Of a DNA stretch of 64,000 nt, positions 42,367 to 52,455 are shown piece by piece (position 1 is the first letter of the stretch; each line of letters starts with the position of its first letter). The position numbers and the translations under genes were made by a program. The stretch is taken from assembly GCF_001580015.1 (NCBI RefSeq), contig NZ_LSZQ01000013.1, positions 1-64,000 of the forward strand. Direction: 5' to 3'. The DNA is from Cephaloticoccus primus (GTDB taxonomy: Bacteria > Verrucomicrobiota > Verrucomicrobiia > Opitutales > Opitutaceae). Under the pieces are notes generated by a model that was not told the DNA's origin, searched no databases, and saw only the letters and a list, made by a program, of their open reading frames with translations.

Positions 42367-42401
42367 AGTGGATGGCGGCGGTGAAAAAGGGCTGGGAGGG
42401 A

Positions 42402-45353
42402 TCAGCGTCTGGTTTCGCCCAGGACTTCGAGGTTTTCGTCGCGCAGATTCAGCAGCAGGGCCTTGCCGCTGCGCGCGACGCGCAGCTCGGCCCAGCGTGC
42501 CTGTTCGTAGTGCGCGGCGTGGCCTTCCTGGAAGAAGAAGGCGTTGGGACCGATGCTGGGGCTGCCTGTCGTGCCGCGCAGTTTTATGGCGACGCGGGTG
42601 CCGTCGGGCAGCGCATCGGCCCGCGCGCCGATGGAGTGCAGGGCGGTAGCGCGGCCTTCGTCGTCGAGGGCGAGGTAGGCGTAGCGCGGGCGCAGCATCG
42701 TGGGGCGAGGATCCTTTCTGAGGCGCGCGTTTCGAGGGGGCAGTTTTTTGAGCACTTCGTTATCAAGCGCGAAGCGCAGTGCCATGAAGTCGCCTTGCAT
42801 GAGCGAGCGCGGATCGACGGGGGCGAGCCGGACGAACACGGGCTGACCCTGTGCGATGGTGCGCTCGTTCCCCCAGATGCCCGAGAGGCAGAGCAGGACG
42901 GCGAGTGCGAGGGCAGGGCTCAGCGCGGCGAGCTTGATCTGGCGTGCGTGTGCGGGGAGTGCCGCGAACGGTGCGAACACTGGTGCCTGGTTCGGGCTGT
43001 GCTCCACTTTTTGCGTGTTGGCGGCATGCGGCTGGCTGTCCGGCGCGAGCAGCCAGTTCAGGCCCCAGCGCAGCGCGAGGAGGAGCGCGCCGGAGCCCAT
43101 GAGGGTGAGCGAGCGCGCGAGCAGTGTTTGCTCCAGGTTGTAGTACATCTGCCCGACTACGATGGGCAGCGCGACGAGCATTGCGCGAAACCAGGAGGCT
43201 TGGTGCGTGGCAAAGGTGACGAGCAGCAACGCCGTGCAGAGGACGAGGCTGGCGTCGTGGTAAGCGAGCAGCGCGAGGAGGCCCGCGGCGACGAGCAGGG
43301 CGATGGAGAGCCGCTGGTCGCGCGAGTCGTCGCCCTTGAGGAATTTGCGCGTCAGGTAGGCGACGACGACGATCAGGAGTATGGCGGCCCCCGTGCTGTG
43401 CAGGGCCGAGAGTTGGCTCGGCTCGCCCGTTTTGATGAAGCTGCGGGTGAAAAGGTAGAACGATCTGTAGTTACTACGTGTCCAAAGAAAGATCAGGACG
43501 TAGAGGCTGCTGCTGTGGGCGAGGGCGTGGAAATACTCGCTGTGCTTGTGCGTGGTCCAGCGCGGGCGCGTGAGCCAGAGCGCACACGCTGCCACGGATA
43601 CGGGCAGACCGATGAGGAGGTGTATTTCGTAGCTGGGCTCGATGACCTGGAGCAGCGCGAAGAACGCCCAGAACAGGCAGATCGTGCGGTGCAGCAGCGT
43701 GGTGCGCGGGATCGTGAGGAACAGGGCGAGCGCGAGCGAGAGCTTCAGCACTGTGTCGCTGGTGATATCCCCCTGCGCTTGGCTGATCGCGAAGAAGATC
43801 TGCCCGGTGATCGAGAGGGCGAGCGCGGCTTGGGTGAAGAACAGGGTATCGCGCTTTTTGAAAAACAGCAGGAACGCGAGCGCGATGAAGCCCGCCCCGC
43901 TCACAGTCATGAGGGCCGGACTGATGAAGCTGACTACGGAAAAGGGGGCGGTGATCATCGCTGCGGCGAGCCAGGCAGCGATGCCCTGCACGATGTTGAG
44001 CCACATCGGCGTGCCCGCCGTTTCGGGCACGGGTGTGAGGGGCGGCGGGCTTGCGGGAGTTTCACCGGCGCCGGCGTGCGTGCGCTCGGGCGTACCTTCT
44101 CCGTCGGCTCGGTCTGCGGCCTCGCTGTGAGTGCTGGAGGTGGGCGCGAGTGCGGCGGCGGGGGCCAGCGCGAGTGCGGGCGCAGCCGTTTCGGCAGCAG
44201 CCGTGGGCTTGGGTTTTGCGGGGTGCTGCCGGGCGCGGTGGAGTGTTAAGAGCCAGTGGCCGAAGAACGCCGAGGCCCCGATCAGGAAGGCGCCGTTGAA
44301 GATGGGGCCGAAATAGAGCATCCCCCCGTCGAGACCCAGTTTGAGATCCCATGTGAGCCGGAAGAGCGCAGTCGTCAGAAAACCAATCAGGCTGAAGCCC
44401 GAGAGCCCGAGCATCACGAGGTCGAAGCGGTAGTGCCGGTAGAGCGCGAGGCTGAGCACGGCGGCGGCGATAAACGGCGCGATGAAGCGGCCGTAGTAGG
44501 GTGCCTCCCAGACACCGAGGCATGCCGCGAAACCGAGCAGGCCGAGGGTGAGGAGTGCGGCGAGGCGCGGCAGCTCGCGGCAGGGCGTAAACAGCGGCGA
44601 GTGCGCGAAACGCTCGGCGAGCACGAGGAAGCCGCCGTTGAGGACGATGGCGCACAGAAACTGAGTCGCCGTGTGTTCCCTGCCCGAGCCAAAGAACCAC
44701 GGGTCATCCAGCCACAGAAAGAGTCCGGTATTGGCGACGGCGAGCCACAGCACCCACGTTTCTGGCCCGCGTGCCAGCAGCGCGAAGGGCATGATCAGCA
44801 CCGCCCAGATTGCGAACAGCTCCCAGAGATTGGCCCCCGTTTGGTAAACCTGGCCGATGAGCGCCAGCACGGCACCGAGCAGCAGCGCGGTGCCGAAGAG
44901 CGCGGCCCGCCAGCCGATCGACGGTGGCCGGGGCGCTGCGGCGGACAGCGAGCCCGGGTGCGCGTTTGGGGAAAACAGCGCGTAGCCCGCGCTGGCGCAC
45001 AGCACCGCAAATGCGATCCCGAACTTGGCGAAGTGGTGCAGCTCGGCCCAGTTGTAGGCGAAGAAGAAAACCACGCCTGCGGCGGCGAGCCCTACGCCGA
45101 GAAAAGCCAGCAGCCGGTTTCCCAAGAGGAACCAGCGCCGCCGCTCGGCGGCATCCGCCGCACGGGCTGTCCCGTCCTGGGGATTAACCGGAGTGGCTGC
45201 GGCCACTGCGCCGGCGGAGACGGTATCGCTCGCGCCGTTTGCCTCCGGAGTCGGGCTGGGGCTTGGCAGCGGGGCGGAGGAGTCGTGCTGGGGCAGGGTG
45301 GTGCCGCGCTGCGGAGAAGAGTCGTGTGGTGGGGAGCCGTTTTCGGGAGCCAT
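42402..45353 (-). CDS. DUF2157 / DUF4401 / GDYXXLXY fusion membrane protein
   Basis: A 983-residue inner-membrane protein with roughly two dozen hydrophobic helices. After a Pro/Ser-rich start, residues about 70-400 resemble DUF2157 (RRRWFLLGNRLLAFLGVGLAAAGVVFFFAYNW is typical). A second membrane block (about 460-790) fits DUF4401. The C-terminal 150 residues hold a GDYXXLXY-type motif, MQGDFMALRF, near residues 852-861. In many bacteria these are two adjacent genes; here they form one frame. A linker rich in Ala and Pro joins the two membrane blocks. Function is unknown. I start at 45353 (MAPENGSPPHD); an earlier start at 45419 adds a doubtful 22 residues. Confidence 0.75.
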   Translation of the reverse strand: MAPENGSPPHDSSPQRGTTLPQHDSSAPLPSPSPTPEANGASDTVSAGAVAAATPVNPQDGTARAADAAERRRWFLLGNRLLAFLGVGLAAAGVVFFFAYNWAELHHFAKFGIAFAVLCASAGYALFSPNAHPGSLSAAAPRPPSIGWRAALFGTALLLGAVLALIGQVYQTGANLWELFAIWAVLIMPFALLARGPETWVLWLAVANTGLFLWLDDPWFFGSGREHTATQFLCAIVLNGGFLVLAERFAHSPLFTPCRELPRLAALLTLGLLGFAACLGVWEAPYYGRFIAPFIAAAVLSLALYRHYRFDLVMLGLSGFSLIGFLTTALFRLTWDLKLGLDGGMLYFGPIFNGAFLIGASAFFGHWLLTLHRARQHPAKPKPTAAAETAAPALALAPAAALAPTSSTHSEAADRADGEGTPERTHAGAGETPASPPPLTPVPETAGTPMWLNIVQGIAAWLAAAMITAPFSVVSFISPALMTVSGAGFIALAFLLFFKKRDTLFFTQAALALSITGQIFFAISQAQGDITSDTVLKLSLALALFLTIPRTTLLHRTICLFWAFFALLQVIEPSYEIHLLIGLPVSVAACALWLTRPRWTTHKHSEYFHALAHSSSLYVLIFLWTRSNYRSFYLFTRSFIKTGEPSQLSALHSTGAAILLIVVVAYLTRKFLKGDDSRDQRLSIALLVAAGLLALLAYHDASLVLCTALLLVTFATHQASWFRAMLVALPIVVGQMYYNLEQTLLARSLTLMGSGALLLALRWGLNWLLAPDSQPHAANTQKVEHSPNQAPVFAPFAALPAHARQIKLAALSPALALAVLLCLSGIWGNERTIAQGQPVFVRLAPVDPRSLMQGDFMALRFALDNEVLKKLPPRNARLRKDPRPTMLRPRYAYLALDDEGRATALHSIGARADALPDGTRVAIKLRGTTGSPSIGPNAFFFQEGHAAHYEQARWAELRVARSGKALLLNLRDENLEVLGETRR

Positions 45354-45707
45354 GTTTTTGCCTGTTGTGTGGCAGGCGACATTGCGCTGTGGCCCGCCCC
45401 ACGCGATAGCGAAAAACAACGCAGACCGGCGAGACTGCGGCCCCCCGGTGTTTCAGCAACGCATTTGCCTCAGTGCTCCGCTAGCGGCTGTCCACCGAGT
45501 CGGTGGCGATCAGTGCGGTGATCAGGATCAGGATGATGACCATTGCGACGACCATTGTCGTTTTGGGGGAAGTGGGGAGAAGGCGGGGCCGTGTTGGCGG
45601 GCGGAGACTTTTGGGCGAAGCAGGAGGAAGAAGCGGAGCAGAGGCGGAGCCCGCTCCGGAATGCGGCTCCGCCTTGTGCTTTGTGCTGGGTGCGCTTGAG
45701 CCCGGAG
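45354..45707. other. Intergenic region with long hairpin, no clear gene
   Basis: About 350 bases lie between the DUF2157 fusion start and the stop of the outer-membrane efflux gene. At 45642-45674, AGGCGGAGCC and GGCTCCGCCT form a 10-bp stem around a loop of about 13 bases, possibly ending the efflux operon transcript on the minus strand, though no T-run follows. A tiny hydrophobic frame at 45481-45555 (minus) is listed separately. No promoter is recognised. Confidence 0.4.
45481..45555 (-). CDS. Possible 24-residue membrane miniprotein
   Basis: The minus-strand frame reads MVVAMVIILILITALIATDS then VDSR and stop: a single hydrophobic helix with a polar tail, similar in plan to small regulatory membrane peptides. 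It has no Shine-Dalgarno and no homologue I can name. A frame this short arises by chance often, so it is offered only as a possibility. Confidence 0.2.
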   Translation of the reverse strand: MVVAMVIILILITALIATDSVDSR

Positions 45708-47222
45708 TTAACGCGCGGCACTCAGCCGTGCCGCAGTTTGCGCGGGCGTCTCGCTGCTATCGTCCCAGCCGCCGCCGAGCGCGGCGTAGAGGCCGGTGAG
45801 GTTGCTCAGGCGGGCGAGTCGGGCGGCGACGAGTTGTTGCTGCGCGGTGAACAGCTCTTGCTGGGCCAGGAGCACGGCGAGGTAGCTATCGACTCCGGCG
45901 CGGTAGCGGGCCTGCGAGAGTTCGTAGCGGCGGGTGGCGGCGGTGACCCGCGCGGCCTGCGCGTCGACCTGCGTGCCGATGGTTTTCGCCACGGCGAGGG
46001 CATCGGCGACTTCGCGAAAGGCGGTCTGGATCGCTTTCTCGTAGTTGGTGATTTCGATGCGCTGGGCGAGCTTGGCGACGTCGAGCTGCGCGCGGTTTCG
46101 CCCGCCTGCAAAGATCGGCAGCGCGATCGAGGGCGCGAAGGTCCACGCCTTGGTGCCGCCTTCAAACAGGTCGGAGAGCTCGGGGCTGGCGCTGCCGCCA
46201 AAGGCGGTCAGGCGCACCGAGGGGAAGAAGGCGGCGCGGGCGGCACCGATATTGGCGTTGGCCGCGCGCAGGTTGTGCTCGGCGGCGAGGATGTCGGGGC
46301 GGCGTGTGAGCAGCTCGGAGGGTAGCCCTGCGGGGAGGTCTTCGATGAGGGCTTCCTGGCTGGCGAGTGTGCCGGCGGCGGGAAGCGTCGCAGGCAGCGG
46401 CGCGCCGACGAGCAGGACGAGGGCGTTGTACGCGAGGTCGCGGGCTTGCTCGATCTCGGCCACGCTGGCGCGGACAGCTTCGCGCTGGGCCTCGGCGGTG
46501 CGCAGGTCGATCTCGGAGGCGATGCCCGCCTCGAAGGACTGGTGGTTTAGCGCGTAGCTGCGCTCGGCAGCCGCGAGGATTTGCTGCGCGAGGTCGAGCC
46601 GCTCTTCGGTGGCGAGCAGGTTGAGGTATTGGCGGGCAACGGCGGAGATGAGCGCGATATGTGCGCTGCGGTGGGCCTGCTCGGTGGCGAGGTATTGTTG
46701 CAGCGCGGTGTCGCGCAGGCTTGCCACGCGGCCGAAGAAATCGAGCTCGTAGGCGGGGATCGAGAGCCCGACCTGGTAGGTCGAGTCGATCGAGCGCTCG
46801 CCTGTGGGCGAGAGGCTGGCGGGCGTCTGGCGGCGCGTGCCATCACCGGTTGCGGCGATGTCGGGGAATGTCGCGGCGCGCTGGATGCGGTAGAGGGCGC
46901 GGACGCGCTCGACGTTGAGCGCGGCGGCATGCAGGTCGCGGTTGTTCTCAAGCGCGAGTGCGATGATGGCGCGCAGGCGCGCGTCGCCGCCGAAGAATTG
47001 CTGCCAACTGAGCTCGACTGCGGGGGAGATCGGGCCCGTCGCTTCGGGATAGCTTTCCGCGACAGGTGCGGCGGGCCGCTGGTACTTGGGCGCGAGTGAG
47101 CAGCCTGCGCTGCCGAGAAGGGCAGCGACGAGGAGCGCGGCACCCACCCGCGCGTTAGACGGCTTGGCAGGCATGCTCGTGTGTGAAGCGGGGGAGCGGG
47201 AAGTCATGTGTGAGGGAGCCAT
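45708..47222 (-). CDS. Outer-membrane efflux lipoprotein (NodT/OprM type)
   Basis: A 504-residue TolC-like channel component. The lipobox is LLGSAGC, followed by SLAPKYQRPAAPVAESYP, the usual NodT-family start. Two OEP repeats are visible: ALENNRDLHAAALNVERVRALYRIQRA and later RRPDILAAEHNLRAANANIGAARAAFFPSV then PSIALPIFAGG. The start at 47222 is 2 bases past the RND stop; an internal ATG at 47174 (MPAKPSNARVG) would give a more standard lipoprotein signal and is equally possible. Third gene of the MarR-adaptor-pump-channel order. Confidence 0.92.
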   Translation of the reverse strand: MAPSHMTSRSPASHTSMPAKPSNARVGAALLVAALLGSAGCSLAPKYQRPAAPVAESYPEATGPISPAVELSWQQFFGGDARLRAIIALALENNRDLHAAALNVERVRALYRIQRAATFPDIAATGDGTRRQTPASLSPTGERSIDSTYQVGLSIPAYELDFFGRVASLRDTALQQYLATEQAHRSAHIALISAVARQYLNLLATEERLDLAQQILAAAERSYALNHQSFEAGIASEIDLRTAEAQREAVRASVAEIEQARDLAYNALVLLVGAPLPATLPAAGTLASQEALIEDLPAGLPSELLTRRPDILAAEHNLRAANANIGAARAAFFPSVRLTAFGGSASPELSDLFEGGTKAWTFAPSIALPIFAGGRNRAQLDVAKLAQRIEITNYEKAIQTAFREVADALAVAKTIGTQVDAQAARVTAATRRYELSQARYRAGVDSYLAVLLAQQELFTAQQQLVAARLARLSNLTGLYAALGGGWDDSSETPAQTAARLSAAR

Positions 47223-47224
47223 TG

Positions 47225-50200
47225 TCAGGAGTCCTCCTTTTTGGCGGTGAGGGTGTTGGGCTGGACGCGGAAGAGGCGCAGGATGACGACGAAGAAGAGC
47301 GGGACAAAGAAGATGCCCAGCGCGGTGGCAGTGAGCGTGCCGCCGAACACACCGGTGCCGATGGCGTTGCGCGAGCCCGCGCCTGCACCGGTGGAGATGG
47401 CGAGCGGGAGCACGCCGAGGCCAAAGGCGAGCGAGGTCATGAGGATGGGCCGCAGCCGCTGTCGGGCCGCTTGCAGCGTGGCGTCGATCAGGCTCATGCC
47501 GCTGTCGAAACCCGCCTTGGCAAACTCGACGATGAGGATGGCGTTCTTGGCGGAGAGGCCGACGATCGTCAGCAGCCCGACCTGGAAGTACACGTCGTTG
47601 GGCATGCCGCGCAGCATGGCGGCGGCGAGCGTGCCGATGACGCCCAGGGGCACGATCATCATCACGGCGGCAGGCACCGACCAGCTTTCGTAAAGCGCCG
47701 CCAGGCAGAGGAAGACGACGAGGATCGAGATCGCGTAGAGCGCGGGGGCCTGGCTGCCCGCGCTGCGCTCTTCGTAAGAGAGGCCTACCCACTCGATGCC
47801 GAAGCCGTCCGGCAGTTTTTGGGCGAGCTTGGTAATGGCCTGCATGGCGGCCCCTGTGGAAACCCCCGGCGCGGGAATCGCCGCCACGGAGGTGGAGGGG
47901 ATGCCGTTGAAGCGCTCCAGCGCCGTGGGGCCGAGCTGCCAGGAGCTGCTCGCAAAGGCGCTAAAGGGCACCATCTCGCCGCGGTTGTTGCGCACGTGCC
48001 ATTGGTCGAGATCCTCGGGCCGCATCCGCGAGTGAGTATCGCCGCGCAGGTACACGCGCTTGGTGCGCCCGCGGTCGATGAAGTCGTTTATGTAGGCGGA
48101 GCCCCATGCGCTGGCGAGCGTGCTGCTGATGTCGCTGAGCGAGATGCCCAGTGCCGCTGCCTTTTCGTGATCGATATCGATCTTGAACTGCGCGGTATCG
48201 TCCATGCTGTTGGAGCGCACGTTGATGAAATGCGGGTCGGCGTTGGCCAGCTCGATGAGCTGTTTGCGCGCGGCGGTGAGCGCATCGTGCCCGAGGACGG
48301 CGTTGTCCGTGAGGCGAAAGTCCAGCCCGTTGGCCGTGCCCAGCTCCATGACGGCGGGCGGCATGAAGGCGACCGCGATCGCGTCTTTGCGCGGGAGGAA
48401 TTTTTGCAGGAAACGCCCCTGTATTGCAGCCACGGCCTGGTCGGGGCGCTTGCGCTCGTCCCAGTCCTTGAGCCGCACAAAGGAGAGTATCTGGTTTTGC
48501 CCAAAGCCCGAAAAGCTGAAGCCGACGACGCCGAACAGGCCTTCCACATTTTCGGACTCCGCTTCGAGGTAGTGGTCCTCGATGTCCTTGAGGACGGCGA
48601 GGCTTTGCTCGTAGGTCGAGCCGGAGGGGAGCTGCGCCTGGGTGAAGAGGAGCCCCTGATCCTCGTCGGGCAGGAAGCCGGTGGGCACGTGCTTGAAGGC
48701 CCAACCGAGCGCGCCGACGATCAGCAGGTACACGACGATGAAGCGGCCCTTGCGGCGGATGATGCCGCCGACGCTGTTGACGTAGTGGTCGGTGCCGCGA
48801 TCAAAGATGCGGTTAAACCAGGCAAAGAAGCCCGTGTCGTGGTAGTGGTGACCCTTGGCGATAGGCTTCAGGATCGTCGCACACAGCGCGGGCGTGAGCA
48901 CGATGGCGACGAGGACGGAGAGGCCCATCGCCGAGACGATCGTGATCGAGAACTGCCGGTAAATCGCCCCCGTCGAGCCGCCGAAAAACGCCATCGGCAC
49001 AAACACGGCGGAGAGCACCAGCGCGATACCGACAAGGGCGCCGATGATCTGCTGCATCGACTTTTGCGTCGCTTCGCGCGGCGGTAGCCCCTCCTCGGTC
49101 ATCACGCGCTCGACGTTTTCGACGACGACGATGGCGTCGTCCACCAGCAGCCCGATCGCCAGCACGATGCCAAACATGGTCAGCGTGTTGATGGAAAAAC
49201 CGGCGGCGGCCATGATGCCGAAGGTGCCGAGCAGCACGACCGGCACGGCGATGGTGGGGATGAGCGTCGCGCGGAAGTTTTGCAGGAACAGGTACATCAC
49301 CAAAAACACAAGGATGACGGCCTCGACGAGCGTGTGGACGACCTCGGTGATGGAGATGCGGATGAAGGGCGAGGTATCGAGCGGGTAGACGATCTCGATG
49401 CCTTCGGGGAAATAGGGCTGGAGCTCGGCGAGCTTGGCGCGGATGCCCGCAATCGTCTCCAGCGCGTTGGCTCCCGTGGCGGGCCGCACGGCCATACCGG
49501 CTGCGGGCATGCGCTTGAAGCGGCCCGCGATTTCGTAGGACTCGGGGCCAAACTCGACGCGGGCGACATCGCGCAGCCGCACTTGAGAGCCGTCGGAGTT
49601 TACCTTGAGCAGGATGTTCTCGAATTGCTCGGGCGTTTCGAGCCGCGCCTGCGCGTTAACGGTGGCATTGATGAGCTGGCCTTTGGCGGCGGGCATCGCG
49701 CCGAGCGCTCCGGCGGAGACCTGCACGTTTTGCGCGCGGATGGCACCGGCCACGTCTCCAGGCATGAGCGAGAAATGCGTCAGCTTCGCCGGATCCAGCC
49801 AGATGCGCATCGCATAGGCCGAGCCAAAGGCCTGGATCTCGCCGACGCCCGGGACGCGGCTGATCGGGTCTTGCACGCGGCTGATGACGAAGTCGCTGAT
49901 GTCGGAGGCCTGCATGCTGCCGTCGGTCGAGACGAAGCCGACGACCATCAGGAAGTTTCGCACCGACTTGGTGACGCGCACCCCGAGCTGCTGCACCTCC
50001 TGCGGGAGCAGCGGCATGGCCAGCGCGAGCTTGTTCTGCACCTGCACCTGCGCGATGTCGGGATCGGCCTCCGCGTTGAAGGTGATGTTGATCCTGACGT
50101 TACCCGTGTTGTCGCTGGTCGACTCGATGTAGCGCAGGTGGTCGATGCCGTTCAGGCGCTGCTCAATGACTTGCGTCACAGAGTCCTCCAGTGTCTTGGC

Positions 50201-50359
50201 GGAGGCGCCGGGGTAGCTCGCCTGGATGGCGATCTGCGGCGGCGCGATACTCGGGTACTGGGCGACGGGCAGCTCAAGAATCGAGACAGCCCCCGCGACC
50301 ATGATGACGATGGCGATGACCCACGCGAAGACGGGTCGGTCGATGAAGAAACGGGCCAT
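47225..50359 (-). CDS. RND multidrug efflux pump (HAE-1, AcrB/MexB type)
   Basis: A 1044-residue proton-driven inner-membrane pump of full length. It starts [20 protein letters not shown] and contains [46 protein letters not shown] (the proton-relay Asp pair in TM4), the lipophilic porter loops, and [15 protein letters not shown] (TM10 Lys). It exports hydrophobic drugs or metabolites with the adaptor and channel encoded on either side. The leader has AAAAAA and T-rich tracts and no Shine-Dalgarno. A 223-base gap with a G-rich repeat separates it from the adaptor gene, so a separate promoter is possible. Confidence 0.96.
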   Translation of the reverse strand: MARFFIDRPVFAWVIAIVIMVAGAVSILELPVAQYPSIAPPQIAIQASYPGASAKTLEDSVTQVIEQRLNGIDHLRYIESTSDNTGNVRINITFNAEADPDIAQVQVQNKLALAMPLLPQEVQQLGVRVTKSVRNFLMVVGFVSTDGSMQASDISDFVISRVQDPISRVPGVGEIQAFGSAYAMRIWLDPAKLTHFSLMPGDVAGAIRAQNVQVSAGALGAMPAAKGQLINATVNAQARLETPEQFENILLKVNSDGSQVRLRDVARVEFGPESYEIAGRFKRMPAAGMAVRPATGANALETIAGIRAKLAELQPYFPEGIEIVYPLDTSPFIRISITEVVHTLVEAVILVFLVMYLFLQNFRATLIPTIAVPVVLLGTFGIMAAAGFSINTLTMFGIVLAIGLLVDDAIVVVENVERVMTEEGLPPREATQKSMQQIIGALVGIALVLSAVFVPMAFFGGSTGAIYRQFSITIVSAMGLSVLVAIVLTPALCATILKPIAKGHHYHDTGFFAWFNRIFDRGTDHYVNSVGGIIRRKGRFIVVYLLIVGALGWAFKHVPTGFLPDEDQGLLFTQAQLPSGSTYEQSLAVLKDIEDHYLEAESENVEGLFGVVGFSFSGFGQNQILSFVRLKDWDERKRPDQAVAAIQGRFLQKFLPRKDAIAVAFMPPAVMELGTANGLDFRLTDNAVLGHDALTAARKQLIELANADPHFINVRSNSMDDTAQFKIDIDHEKAAALGISLSDISSTLASAWGSAYINDFIDRGRTKRVYLRGDTHSRMRPEDLDQWHVRNNRGEMVPFSAFASSSWQLGPTALERFNGIPSTSVAAIPAPGVSTGAAMQAITKLAQKLPDGFGIEWVGLSYEERSAGSQAPALYAISILVVFLCLAALYESWSVPAAVMMIVPLGVIGTLAAAMLRGMPNDVYFQVGLLTIVGLSAKNAILIVEFAKAGFDSGMSLIDATLQAARQRLRPILMTSLAFGLGVLPLAISTGAGAGSRNAIGTGVFGGTLTATALGIFFVPLFFVVILRLFRVQPNTLTAKKEDS

Positions 50360-50582
50360 GAGTTTTTTTAGAAATTAAGGAGCCGGAATCCGGCCTGGGT
50401 TTAAGTGGACGTGTGGGAAGTTAAGTGCGAACGGCGGCGGGCTGGTAGGTGCGGCGGCGCTGTGGCGGGCGAAGCGGCGGGAGGGGCGTGCGGGGCGGGA
50501 GGGCGGATAGCGGTGTCGGGTCGCCGCCGCGCAGAGCCACGAGTCGCTCGTGCGTTGTGATTAATAAATCCGCGCGGGCGGC
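50360..50582. other. Gap between adaptor and pump genes with G-rich repeat
   Basis: This 223-base spacer inside the efflux operon is unusual, since these genes normally abut. It contains a GCCGG-AAT-CCGGC triloop hairpin (50383-50395) and the G-rich repeat at 50474-50506. No gene is seen. Confidence 0.5.
50474..50506 (+). repeat. G-rich repeat, two units, in efflux operon spacer
   Basis: GCGGCGGGAGGGGCGTGCGG followed by GGCGGGAGGGCGG, closely matching the two-unit copy after rpmG (11800-11832) including the GTGCG spacer. Confidence 0.7.
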
Positions 50583-51797
50583 TTACCGGGCTGCGGGAGC
50601 TGCGCTCGGGCCAGCCGGAGGGAGCGGCTTTACCGGCACGCCGGGCCGCAGCTTTTGCAGATTGTCGAGGATGACGCGGTCGCCCGGCTGCAGCCCACCA
50701 GTCACGAGCCAGTCGCTCCCGACCGTGCGCGAGACTTCGATCACGCGAAGTCCGGCAACGGTGCCGATGGGGCCGCCCTCCTCAATGACCAGTACCGTGG
50801 CCTGCCCGAGAGCATTGCGCGTAACGACCGATTGCGGGACGAGGATCGCGTCGGGCTTGGTGCCCTCTTCGACACGCGCGTGGACAAACATCCCGGGCAG
50901 CAAGCTCAGATGCGGATTGGGCACGGTGCCGCGCAGCGTGACGGTGCCAGTAGTCGGGCTCACCGTGACGTCGGAGAACGCCAGCGTGCCGCGTTCCCCG
51001 TAGGTCTCGCCGTTGTTAAAAAGCACCGTGAGCTTGGCTGTACTCGATCCGTTCTTTTTGAGCAGGCCACTGTCCAGAGCCGTCTTGAGCTGGAGTGCGT
51101 CTTCGGCTGGTTGGCTCAAGTCCACGTAGAGCGGGTCGAGCTGCTGGATGGTGGCCAGAAGCGTGGCCTGGGCCTGCTGCACATAGGCGCCCTCGGTGAC
51201 TTCGGCGCGGCCGATCCGGCCCGAGATCGGAGCGACGACGCGCGTGTAGCCCAGGTTGATCTCGGCGCTGCGCACAGCCGCGCGTGCCGCCGCGACATCC
51301 GCGGCGCGCGCCTTGGCGTCGGCCTCGGCATTGTCGTAAGTCTGGCGCGAGATGGCGTCCGTCCCCACGAGGTCCTTGTAGCGGCGGGCCTGGGCCTGCG
51401 CCGAGAAGAGGCTGGCCTCGGCACGCGCGAGGTTGGCGCGTGCGCTGTCGAGCGTCGCCTGGTAAGGCTCCGGATCGATCTCAAAGAGGAGCTGGCCGGC
51501 ACGCACATCCGCCCCTTCGGTGAAGTGGCGCTTGAGGACGATGCCCGTGATGCGGGCGCGCACCTCGGCCACGCGGTACGCACTGGTGCGCCCGGGGAGC
51601 TCGCGCGAGAGCGTGACCGGCTGCGTGGCGACCGTCAGGACGTGAGACTCCAGCATGGGGAAGCCACCGCCCGGGCCTCCCGGGCCGCCGCCTTGCTGGT
51701 TTTTGCCGCAACCGCTCAAGGCGAGGGCGGCGAGCCCGAGCAGGGCGAGGTTGCGAGGAGCGAAGCGCTTCGGGCGGGGATGTTGAGGAGACGACAT
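50583..51797 (-). CDS. RND efflux periplasmic adaptor lipoprotein (AcrA/MexA type)
   Basis: A 404-residue membrane-fusion protein. The lipobox is LALSGC (MSSPQHPRPKRFAPRNLALL start). The lipoyl domain has ELPGRTSAYRVAEVRARITGI and LFEIDPEPYQATLDSARANLARAEASL leading into the coiled-coil hairpin, and GRIGRAEVTEGAYVQ closes it. The beta-barrel segment is VDLSQPAEDALQL and DVTVSPTTGTVTLRGTVPNP. It bridges the RND pump and the outer-membrane channel. I start at 51797; a GTG at 51821 is in frame. It follows marR by 50 bases. Confidence 0.94.
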   Translation of the reverse strand: MSSPQHPRPKRFAPRNLALLGLAALALSGCGKNQQGGGPGGPGGGFPMLESHVLTVATQPVTLSRELPGRTSAYRVAEVRARITGIVLKRHFTEGADVRAGQLLFEIDPEPYQATLDSARANLARAEASLFSAQAQARRYKDLVGTDAISRQTYDNAEADAKARAADVAAARAAVRSAEINLGYTRVVAPISGRIGRAEVTEGAYVQQAQATLLATIQQLDPLYVDLSQPAEDALQLKTALDSGLLKKNGSSTAKLTVLFNNGETYGERGTLAFSDVTVSPTTGTVTLRGTVPNPHLSLLPGMFVHARVEEGTKPDAILVPQSVVTRNALGQATVLVIEEGGPIGTVAGLRVIEVSRTVGSDWLVTGGLQPGDRVILDNLQKLRPGVPVKPLPPAGPSAAPAAR

Positions 51798-51847
51798 ATT
51801 AAGGGAGGGACTGTGGGTCACTTGATTCGTGTGCGTGTGTGATCAGG

Positions 51848-52360
51848 TTAGTTTTTGTTTTCCAAAAAATGTTGTCTGAGACGTGAACAGGTATCGTCGA
51901 GCTGGGAGAGCTCCCGCGAATCGACGTGCGACATGAGGGTGTTGACCATCTGCAGGCACTGGGCGATGGCGCCCTCGAATACGCGGCGGCCTTTCTCCGT
52001 CATACGTATGGAGAGCGAGCGACGGTCGTCCGAGGAGCGTTCGCGCCGGATCAGGCCCGAGACCTCGAGCCGCCCGAGAATCGTCGAGATCGCGGGGCGG
52101 GGCAGGTGGAGCTTGTGCGCGGCTTCGCTAGGTGTCAGCGCATCAGGCTCTTGGCGAATAACCTGGGCGAGGAGGACGAAGCCCAGCTCGGTGACTTCGC
52201 ACAGCGCGAGCTCGCGCTTCAGTCGTCGCTCCAGCGCTTGCGCGCTGTCCACGAGTGAGAACAGCGTCTTGCAACGCCGCTCGGATTGGCCAGTGGTGTC
52301 GGCGCGGGCTGCCTCGAAGAGTAGTTCACGGGCAGGCTGGTGAGTCGCAGTAGAAGGCAT
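51848..52360 (-). CDS. MarR-family transcriptional regulator
   Basis: A 170-residue winged-helix regulator. The core is LTPSEAAHKLHLPRPAISTILGRLEVSGLIRRERSSDDRRSLSIRMTEKG, the recognition helix and wing with the conserved DxR of MarR proteins. It is the first gene of the efflux operon, where such regulators usually repress the pump until a ligand binds. It is divergent from a LysR gene with a 95-base intergenic region that must contain both operators. Confidence 0.9.
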   Translation of the reverse strand: MPSTATHQPARELLFEAARADTTGQSERRCKTLFSLVDSAQALERRLKRELALCEVTELGFVLLAQVIRQEPDALTPSEAAHKLHLPRPAISTILGRLEVSGLIRRERSSDDRRSLSIRMTEKGRRVFEGAIAQCLQMVNTLMSHVDSRELSQLDDTCSRLRQHFLENKN

Positions 52361-52425
52361 GGAGCGGAAAAGGCGCCGATAGTAGCTGAAAATTGATCTC
52401 GTTGTATGACTTTGTTGCTTGCAGA

Positions 52426-52446
52426 CTGATCTCTAAAAGTTATCAG
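52426..52446. promoter_or_regulatory. LysR-type box (T-N11-A dyad)
   Basis: CTGAT and ATCAG are separated by 11 bases, the classic T-N11-A inverted repeat of LysR regulators. It ends nine bases before the lysR start codon, fitting autoregulation, and lies within the shared marR/lysR promoter region. Confidence 0.5.
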
Positions 52447-52455
52447 GGCCCATTT

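Noticed and set aside
42372-44249. A 625-residue plus-strand frame opposite the DUF2157 fusion
   Set aside because: Antisense of hydrophobic codons gives the unusual Glu/Arg-rich sequence; no family features.
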